From the NCBI GenBank assembly GCA_003024985.2, contig PXIH01S0001058.1: a stretch of 12,359 bases of DNA, one strand, 5' to 3'. Under the pieces are notes generated by a model. The model had not been told where the DNA came from. It saw nothing but the letters and a program-made list of their open reading frames with translations, and did not search any database. The DNA is from Euperipatoides rowelli. Lineage: Eukaryota > Onychophora > Udeonychophora > Euonychophora > Peripatopsidae. A program made the translations under genes and the position numbers. Positions 8,101-12,359 of this stretch are shown in pieces; the first letter of the stretch is position 1; every line of letters begins with the position of its first letter.

Positions 8101-11100
8101 TATTACTAAAATCTGTTTAGATAATTAATCGCTTCTAAAAACACAAATGGAGTTATTATAAAATATTTAAGTATTATCCATTTTGTTTATTTAAAACACA
8201 CAAAATGACATACAATATACACAGTATAATAAATTTAGTTATGAATCACAAGTACATTGTCTTTAATCAGGAAATTTAAAATTATTTAACATTGTAAACA
8301 CAATCCATGAAGGTGACTTCATGTTTGTTTATATTAGTAATTTCAGGTTTAGCCACCATCACGAGCGAGGGTGCTAAATTAAGTGATAAAAACACAAGCA
8401 ACCATCTACTGTAAGTTTTGTCATTTGCTTTACTTCTATTTTTATCATTGCCTTATTTTATTGTTGAAATAACCAGAATAAATTTGAGTTGTATTCAACT
8501 TCACCTTGTTTCTTTAGAGTTTATTACGTCTTTACGGTAGAGCCGATGTGCATTTCAGGTACAGTTAGGCAAACTTATTTCAATCAGCCTAGCAGTTTTT
8601 TTTCCATTAGAAAGAAGTACATACCGGCATCATTGTTATATATTTTTCGAACTAGTCAGTTTTATTCAGCTTCAAAAAAATTTTTATTTAATTTTCTAAA
8701 AATATATTTATTTAGCTTTAAAACAAGCTAAAAATTTTGAAATCCATTACAAATAACTATTTTTTAAAAAAAATAATATTGTTAGAAACTTAAGCAAAAT
8801 TGATATTAGGCTATAACTTCATGTGTTTGGTGACATGATTGCACAGTATCTTCAATTACAGCATACACTATTAAAGCCTTTAAAAAAAATAACAACAAAG
8901 AATATACAGTAGGCCTACTCATATTTTGTAGAAACGATTGATTACGCTTTTGGAAAGATTTATTCTTCAAAAGAACTCATTAATGAAAAGAAAGTTAAGC
9001 TGAAATCTTGAGTTGTTGGATGATTGTCTCATTTTCATCAGCCAGAGACTCATATTGATAAGTTCTTGGACCCAATTCCTGCTAACAGATACTAATCTGA
9101 CAGGGTGGATAAAATAGTTGATATAGTCCACAATTTTGAAAATGGCAAGCTATATTTTCTAAAACGCATTTGTCATGGTTCACACATTTTACGCAAAAAA
9201 ATAAAAGACTAACTTTATATAGTTTTTCAAAGTTGAAGGATCCACCGGCTCTATTTTAATATTTAGGGACTCATTGGAAAGTAAAAGCTTAAAGAACTAT
9301 GCTAATTAAAAAAAATAGGCACAGACAATATAAAATTGACATTTATACATACAGTAAATACAATATGTCATGTGAATGGGCAAAGCTAAAAACACCGGAA
9401 GTAATCTCTACCATCATTAGGTGTATTTATCGGACAATAGTAATAATTTTGATGTGTTTGAATGAAATTTGATCTGAATCTCATAGTACAATCAATAAAT
9501 GTTTTCAATGTTAACAAGTATAAAAAATATATAGTTACACATAAATATCGTATTAAATATAATAGACTAAATTTTTTTGCTAATTTTCTGCCTTCAGGCT
9601 TATATACAGATCCCAGGAGGAACAATTTGGCTCATTTTTGCACAGATCAATTAATCGACATTCTTTTCTATTTCCAAGCAAGCAGAATTTGAAATCAAAT
9701 CACCCCCCCCCCCTCCTTTAATGTAATTTTAATATTTAAAAATCAAGATGGCTAATGTTTACCTTTTATGGCACCCGGATGTTTAGGAACTGCTAAAGTT
9801 TATTTTAGAACTAATCGTTTAGATACTTTTTAAGGCATTTTAGAACATAATGATAAATGAAAAACATTTAAAAAAAATGTTCAAACTGGTAGAAGAAAAT
9901 CTTTAAAATTTTGAGTTCAAATACAATAGAATACTTAGTGAATAATTGTGAAAAATATAAATAGATACAATGTCATTAAATAAAAGGATACAACTATTTT
10001 TTTTTTTGACAGCCGATGCAAGAGGCAATTCTTGTTTAAACAGGGAATACACTATTCACTAAAATTTTATATTACTATAAATTTTCACGAATAAACACAT
10101 TTTATAAAATGTAATCTATTGTATGGGTAAAATAAAATAATTTTTGTTTAGGATGTGAATCTCTTTAACATATAGCACAGCCAAAACTAAATAGAAGGAT
10201 ATAATCAAATATTATAGTGAATAAGGATTACTTACCCGTGAACTTTGTCCACTAGGATCATTTGGTTCTCCACTGCTACTACTGGTTGTCATTGTTTTAT
10301 GTGGTTGATCTGGACTGACACTTATACTTCTTTTATATCCTTTATTAGGCTTGTGTATCGTAGGCAATTCTTTATGCTCCTCATTTCCATTTGTATCATC
10401 TGATTTTGATTCAACCGTCATGACATTCATATTCCTATCATCACTTGGAGTTACATCTAAGGTTTGAAGTTTATGCAGCTGAAGATCCGTTATATCTGCC
10501 TCTCGATCTATTTTACGATGATTAGGACAGTTAGGGTCAGTACAAACTCCATTGCAGCCAAAACATACATCATTTAAATTTGGATCACTAGCAGTTAGAG
10601 TCAATTCCGGAGTCCTAAGGGCAGTTCCTGGACCAAAATATTTAAATCGTTCCTGCATTTTTTCTTTTTCTTTATCACTTAATGATAATAATCCTGATTG
10701 ACCTATTAGACTTGTAGGCCGAACCTCAAGTGGTATAACTTCCCTATTAGGACTTTTCAGCGGTGATGTTGGCCCCCAAAGAGTATTTGAACCCCGACTG
10801 TTATTTCTTCGATGCCGAGTCTTTCTTGTCCTTATCTTTGTGGGAGACGGTTGTGTGGATGTGCTAGTTGCTGGAGGGGTGTATGTAGCTTGATCAATAT
10901 TTTGATCTTCTATGGTTGTGGTTATAGTCTCACACCCAGGGCTAAAACATTCAATTTAGAAGATTTATTTTTTAAAGATCAAATTTCAACATACTTTATT
11001 TAAATCTGACTGAAAAATGAACAATATTTTTAAAAAATACCTGGCTAGATCAAGTTGAGTTTTATAAGTTCGTTTTTTAGTATTCATATGTTCCTGAGCC

Positions 11101-11175
11101 TTGATAACTGGTTTAACTATTCTTTTCTTTGGTTTATAATAATTGCTTGTTAATGTTTGAAATTGCTGCTCACGT
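2055..11175 (-). CDS. MAP3K13: DLK/LZK-family MAP kinase kinase kinase (MAP3K12/13 ortholog), C-terminal half, 5 exons, 5' partial
   Basis: Seen: exons 11175-11041, 10941-10236, 8021-7948, 6860-6620 and 2165-2055 join with GT/AG borders and matching phases into 421 complete codons plus TAA, preceded by one base of a split codon. Landmarks in fragment numbering are a basic patch RTRKTRHRRNNSRGS (82-96), FKYFGPGTALRTP (144-156), a Cys/His cluster (171-186), SWSEEEGEVDDSEED (285-299), RQSYSTLSSE (313-322), NTSEHSTSP (330-338), SDGLSDKELAVRLVK (361-375) and C-terminal ETTVW. Known: this order matches the vertebrate LZK (MAP3K13) tail, where related blocks are found and the protein ends in an aromatic residue. 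DLK/LZK kinases sit at the top of JNK/p38 cascades controlling axon injury responses and degeneration, and dimerise through leucine zippers. The first in-window residues (REQQF...YYKPKKR) correspond to the segment just after the second zipper. The kinase domain and zippers are therefore off the right edge. MAP3K12 and MAP3K13 cannot be told apart for an invertebrate single-copy gene, but SDGLSD favours the MAP3K13/dlk-1 type. Confidence 0.93.
2570..2577. repeat. left target-site duplication of the hAT MITE
   Basis: ttctacac directly before CAGGG; pairs with atctacag at 3081-3088 (6 of 8 identical). Confidence 0.7.
2578..3080. mobile_element. non-autonomous hAT-superfamily element (MITE), 503 bp
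   Basis: Begins CAGGGATTCTCAAACTGTGG and ends TTTGAGAACCCCTG. The termini are inverted repeats matching at 13 of the first 14 positions (CAGGGATTCTCAAA versus CAGGGGTTCTCAAA). Flanking octamers ttctacac and atctacag agree at 6 of 8, sharing the TCTACA core expected of an nTCTAnAn-type hAT target duplication. Subterminal GTGGTA/GTACCAC words near both ends are typical of this MITE type. The interior is AT-rich with no transposase. Inserted in the last intron, so the host transcript would splice it out. Mismatches in the TIR and target duplication suggest an old insertion. Confidence 0.88.
3081..3088. repeat. right target-site duplication of the hAT MITE
   Basis: atctacag directly after the terminal CCCCTG; pairs with 2570-2577. 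Confidence 0.7.
3632..3650. repeat. A19 homopolymer
   Basis: Nineteen consecutive A residues in the last intron. No L1/SINE body with target duplications was recognised beside it, so it is listed only as a homopolymer. Similar T-runs lie at 4010-4026 and 7609-7624. Confidence 0.8.
5281..5314. repeat. 14-bp inverted repeat with 6-nt loop
   Basis: Arms ATGACGTGCTTACT and AGTAAGCGCGTCAT flank ttaatt. Thirteen of 14 positions pair exactly and the remaining one is a G-T wobble pair. It is GC-richer than its surroundings. It could be an RNA hairpin in the intron or the core of a foldback element. Confidence 0.8.
5444..5644 (+). other. unexplained lower-AT island with open frame on plus strand
   Basis: A patch of near-balanced GC at 5444-5525 stands out from the AT-rich intron. 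It follows an acceptor-like tttacatacag. From 5447 the plus frame reads GAGTGGGTCTCA (EWVSLQKSGTISSAGAC...), open to 5644. The opposite strand is also open here (GSNIWEQAPAELMVPDF...). I do not recognise either product. It may be a fragment of a transposon or a relic exon; there is no proof of coding. Confidence 0.3.
6620..6860 (-). CDS. MAP3K13: MAP3K12/13 exon d, contains SDGLSD regulatory hexapeptide
   Basis: The exon is 241 nt, with acceptor ttattttattttacag|A and donor GGGGAG|GTAAGA (phase 0). It completes Arg305 and encodes residues 306-385: RQSYSTLSSEGNLSEEENTS, HSTSPPG, then SDGLSDKELAVRLVK (361-375) and QFERDQPGE. SDGLSD is encoded at 6677-6694. Known: the identical hexapeptide in C. 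elegans DLK-1L and mammalian MAP3K13 is described as an activating element that counteracts an inhibitory short isoform. The exon therefore probably carries the Ca2+-responsive activation switch of this kinase (inference from homology). Confidence 0.94.
6677..6694 (-). other. MAP3K13: codons of the SDGLSD hexapeptide
   Basis: Minus-strand TCT GAT GGT CTG TCA GAC, residues 361-366 of the fragment. Identical to the hexapeptide known from C. elegans DLK-1 and mammalian MAP3K13. It interacts functionally with the kinase/zipper region and allows activation of the long isoform. Confidence 0.9.
7136..7183. repeat. 27-nt AT-rich tandem duplication, 1.8 copies
   Basis: The unit starts acagtatatactataaatat at 7136 and recurs at 7163, with 21 bases identical before it diverges. 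The unit is itself nearly self-complementary (tatactataaatatagtata) and contains the window-wide ACAGTA word. Confidence 0.8.
7236..7277. repeat. inverted repeat with perfect 12-bp arms
   Basis: Arms ATTTATACAACT (7236-7247) and AGTTGTATAAAT (7266-7277) enclose an 18-nt loop containing the smaller palindrome CTCTGCAGAG. It directly abuts and overlaps by three bases the next hairpin. Confidence 0.85.
7275..7304. repeat. hairpin with perfect 13-bp arms and 4-nt loop
   Basis: Arms AATCACCACTATT and AATAGTGGTGATT around loop gcat. Exact complementarity in both arms suggests a recent or maintained structure. With the preceding inverted repeat it forms a two-hairpin block of about 70 nt in the intron. 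Confidence 0.88.
7590..7917. mobile_element. possible decayed hAT-like element
   Basis: The right edge ends GTTGACACCCCTG, the complement of a CAGGGGTGTCAA-type hAT terminus, followed by octamer ttctatag, which fits the nTCTAnAn hAT target pattern. The proposed left edge agtaatggactggcccg resembles degraded hAT termini of the type CAGTGGCGGACTGGCCC and is preceded by ttctaagg, sharing 6 of 8 bases with the right octamer. The two termini match each other poorly, so the left boundary is uncertain. The right end lies about 20 bp from the exon c splice donor. Confidence 0.35.
7948..8021 (-). CDS. MAP3K13: MAP3K12/13 exon c, acidic block
   Basis: This 74-nt exon is too short for ordinary ORF listing. 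Acceptor gtattttatctttag|C, donor GAAAG|GTGAAT (phase 2). It encodes residues 281-304 plus the first two bases of Arg305: RSEDSWSEEEGEVDD followed by SEEDKCRAE. The EEEGEVD core is the same acidic motif found at this place in MAP3K13. It enters in phase 0 from the preceding exon and leaves in phase 2 into the next, both consistent. The clustered Ser-Asp/Glu residues suit acidophilic kinases such as CK2 (inference). Confidence 0.9.
8959..8964 (-). terminator. candidate poly(A) signal AATAAA after the alternative exon
   Basis: Plus tttatt, giving AATAAA on the minus strand, 30 nt past the TAA of the candidate terminal exon. The spacing is compact but workable. Chance occurrence is likely at this base composition. 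Confidence 0.3.
8995..9081 (-). CDS. candidate alternative terminal exon of the MAP3K12/13 gene
   Basis: Seen: on the minus strand, acceptor-like atctgttag|CAG is followed by 28 codons and TAA (8995-8997). The peptide starts QELGPRTYQYESLADE and ends IIQQLKISA. AATAAA lies 30 nt further on, at 8959-8964. TAG-CAG is a tandem acceptor, and both sites keep the frame. Exon b ends in phase 0 and this exon enters in phase 0. The codon pattern and amino-acid mix look coding, unlike most of the intron. Inferred: splicing of exon b to this exon would make a short kinase lacking the acidic block, SDGLSD and the C-terminus. Alternatives are a pseudogene or transposon fragment, or chance. I do not recognise the peptide, and the polypyrimidine tract is mediocre. 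Confidence 0.35.
   Translation of the reverse strand, partial: QELGPRTYQYESLADENETIIQQLKISA
10236..10941 (-). CDS. MAP3K13: MAP3K12/13 exon b, large C-terminal regulatory exon
   Basis: The exon is 706 nt, with acceptor aatgttttag|C and donor TCACGG|GTAAGT (phase 0). It completes Ser45 and encodes residues 46-280. In order, it holds a Thr/Ser/Pro-rich stretch, the arginine-rich RTRKTRHRRNNSRGS patch, the conserved FKYFGPGTALRTP block, an SDPNLND motif, a Cys/His cluster (C171, C174, C178, C183, H186), then a polar Ser/Thr/Asp-rich tail ending PSGQSSR. The basic patch and YFGP block are LZK signatures. The stretch is hydrophilic and looks disordered, with no membrane segment. Read-through into the following intron would add only VSNPYSL before a stop at 10212. 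Confidence 0.93.
10942..11040 (-). other. MAP3K13: intron between exons a and b (99 bp)
   Basis: Donor CAG|GTATTTTTTAAA, acceptor with T-rich tract ending gttttag. It is far shorter than the other introns and has nothing else visible in it. Confidence 0.9.
11041..11175 (-). CDS. MAP3K13: MAP3K12/13 exon a (post-leucine-zipper linker)
   Basis: The exon is 135 nt: one base finishing a split codon (..A), 44 codons, then AG of the next codon (phase 2). Acceptor tttcctttttcag|A, donor CCAG|GTATTT. Only this frame is open; the other two hit stops quickly. It encodes REQQFQTLTSNYYKPKKRIV followed by a lysine-rich stretch, matching the conserved REQ...K.YP..YKR region that follows the second leucine zipper in LZK. 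The preceding exon is not in the window. It should end with two bases that make a codon with the leading A, probably AA for Lys by comparison with the family. Confidence 0.9.
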
Positions 11176-11880
11176 CTGAAAAAGGAAATAAATAATATTG
11201 CAAAAAAGAGCTTTTTTTTTTTTTAAATTCTATTAGACTAGAAAATATGGTAAATATTTTTAATTTGGTAGATCTATTAATTTTGTTAATATTTAATTAA
11301 TAACTAGGATTTGAAGTATAAAAAGTAAAGAAATGGAAATTTGCAAGTTTTTATACTAAAATGTAACGAAAGCTTTTTGTGTGACCTGCAATAATTTATT
11401 ATAAGTATATTAGACATGCTAATTTTAACACAATAGATTTCCTTAAAAATTCAATTCTGTTGTGGCTGTATTATCTCAGTTTACATTTACAGTGGTAGTT
11501 AATTATAAGTGGAGAAGCAAAAAATAATTTTACACAACCAGAACTATGCAAATGCATGAAGGAAGTGCGTTGTTTGAAACTGTATGAAGAAACTGGACTA
11601 AATAATAAAAAAAAAAACAATAAGAAAAGGAAGTTGTCTTTTCTATTACACACTACCATAGATGAGTAGAATGAACATCTTCTGGATCAGATGAATGCAT
11701 AGTAGCTAATCTACTCAACTAGCATTAAAATTGAAAAAAAAAAAAATACATTTTCTTGTCTTTTGGATATGATTATGCTAATAAGTACCGTAGAATTTCG
11801 ATCAAGTGTTCTTGCACACTTATTTGTTTGGGAGGGTGAGGGGGAGGGAATGGCACATTTGTTCGGCGCCATGCTAGTAA

Positions 11881-12099
11881 TCCTTAGATTTACCACAATG
11901 CACTGCAAAACTACCCCAAGCACCAGGGCTTAACACTTACTGTATGGTGGCAAATGCCATCATATCTTTGGAAAATATCACCCAGGATGCACAAGCAGTG
12001 GCAAATATTTGTCATCCATTTTTTTATGGTCACAAGTTTAACCCCTTCTGTGATGATGTTTTTAAGGTGGAAGTCACTCAGATGATGAAGACTTTTTAG
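11881..12099 (+). other. coding-like open stretch of unknown origin
   Basis: The plus frame is open from 11881 to a TAG at 12097-12099, with an ATG at 11944. From the ATG it reads MVANAIISLENITQDAQAVA and then ICHPFFYGHKFNPFCDDVF, ending MMKTF. Purine-first codons dominate, as in real coding sequence, and the stretch is less AT-rich than its flanks. I do not recognise it. It could be a fragment of a transposon gene or a pseudogene, or chance: the opposite strand is also open from 12110 to beyond 11941 with good splice-like borders. Confidence 0.25.
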
Positions 12100-12325
12100 C
12101 AATTTCAGTACTGTTGGAAAAAAAATTACACAAAATCAATGCCCTAACATATTTTCATATACTATACATGGTTTTTTGATTAAGGTCCCTACTTTAAGAA
12201 TATTTACTTTTTTTTTAAAAAGAAAATATTATTTTTTGTAAACCATCTTATGTCAAACAGCAGACATTTTTAGCAATTTTGAAAACTTATTTTCTTTAGC
12301 TGCAATTTACAAAGTGCTGAAACGG

Positions 12326-12359
12326 TTAACCCTGCAGTAGTCGCGGTATCTGTGAGATA
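12326..12359 (+). mobile_element. possible piggyBac-like terminus at window edge
   Basis: TTAA followed by CCCTGCAGTAGTCGCGG resembles a piggyBac-type end (TTAA target, CCC-start, GC-rich TIR), and base composition changes sharply there. Only 34 nt are visible, so the other terminus cannot be tested. Confidence 0.25.

Larger units (their letters stand above)
8022..10235 (-). other. MAP3K13: intron between exons b and c (2214 bp)
   Basis: Donor CGG|GTAAGT at 10235, acceptor atctttag at 8022. AT-rich, with a C11 run at 9703-9713, a TACATTATA/TATAATGTA palindrome at 8051-8069, an AGTAGGCCTACT palindrome at 8908-8919 and a candidate alternative terminal exon at 8995-9081. Plus-strand open frames at 8489-8731 and 9462-9692 have no recognisable domains. 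Confidence 0.85.
11176..12359 (-). other. MAP3K13: upstream intron of the MAP3K12/13 gene, partial
   Basis: Begins at acceptor ctttttcag next to exon a and runs off the window. No segment encodes the expected leucine zipper or kinase sequence, so the next exon lies outside. It holds two plus-strand open stretches with coding-like composition (11508-11666 and about 11881-12099) and a possible transposon terminus at the edge. Confidence 0.7.

Noticed and set aside
10812-11003. Plus-strand open frame opposite exon b
   Set aside because: Antisense shadow of the real exon, with a Cys/Leu-rich product and no domain.
11657-11718. Minus-strand candidate exon (T-rich acceptor, 62 nt, reads LSRLATMHSSDPEDVHS)
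   Set aside because: Phases would fit, but the join to exon a creates TGA, the donor (ATG|GTAGTG) is weak, and the peptide is not leucine-zipper sequence.
11711-11923. Minus-strand frame starting MAPNKCAIPSPSPSQ with a good start context and local GC, considered as a first exon or promoter
   Set aside because: No donor in a phase compatible with exon a, and it would place a start codon after the kinase domain. No homology recognised.
11941-12110. Minus-strand candidate exon upstream of exon a (acceptor ttttccaacag, donor ACA|GTAAGT, 56 open codons)
   Set aside because: Its phase-0 end joined to exon a gives an immediate TGA, and the peptide (LHHLSDFHLKNIITEGV...) does not resemble the leucine zipper expected just before the REQ segment of DLK/LZK.
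1-12359. tRNA, rRNA, CRISPR arrays, bacterial operons or ribosome binding sites
   Set aside because: No cloverleaf with B-box, no rRNA-like conserved stretch, no regularly spaced repeats; spliced exons show the DNA is eukaryotic.

Overview
The window is AT-rich eukaryotic DNA with long, gene-poor, homopolymer-rich stretches and spliced coding exons. It comes from an animal genome, most likely an invertebrate. The grounds are introns with GT/AG borders, a metazoan-specific kinase family, non-autonomous hAT DNA transposon remnants, and a very frequent TACTGTA/TACAGTA word. I cannot name the species.

One gene is supported, on the minus strand. It is the 3' half of a dual-leucine-zipper-type MAP3K (DLK/LZK family: vertebrate MAP3K12/MAP3K13, fly wallenda, worm dlk-1). 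Five exons were joined by hand: 11175-11041, 10941-10236, 8021-7948, 6860-6620 and 2165-2055. They give one uninterrupted frame of 421 complete codons plus a stop, with all four intron phases matching (2, 0, 2, 0). The conserved MAP3K13-like landmarks appear in the right order: a basic RHRR/NSRGS patch, a YFGP..ALR.P block, an EEEGEVD acidic block, QSYST.SSE, NTSEHS.SP, the SDGLSD hexapeptide, and an aromatic C-terminus ending TTVW. The kinase domain and leucine zippers must lie beyond the right edge (above 12359).

Layout in plus coordinates: 1-1550 is AT-rich 3' flank with TACTGTA/TACAGTA clusters and a perfect 22-bp palindrome at 938-959. 1557-2054 is probable 3'UTR. 2055-2165 is the last exon. 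2166-6619 is the 4.45-kb last intron, with a 503-bp hAT MITE, a perfect-arm hairpin and an unexplained low-AT island near 5444. 6620-6860 is the SDGLSD exon. 6861-7947 is an intron with palindromes, a tandem repeat and a decayed hAT-like element ending about 20 bp from a splice donor. 7948-8021 is a 74-nt exon. 8022-10235 is an intron holding a possible alternative terminal exon (8995-9081). 10236-10941 is the large exon, 10942-11040 a 99-bp intron, and 11041-11175 an exon. 11176-12359 is upstream intron with a few unexplained open stretches and a possible piggyBac-like terminus at the edge.

The most interesting hypothesis is the terminal exon at 8995-9081. It is in the right phase to splice onto the large exon, has its own stop, and is followed within about 30 nt by AATAAA. 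Its use would give a short DLK/LZK isoform lacking SDGLSD, in the manner of the inhibitory short isoform described for C. elegans DLK-1.
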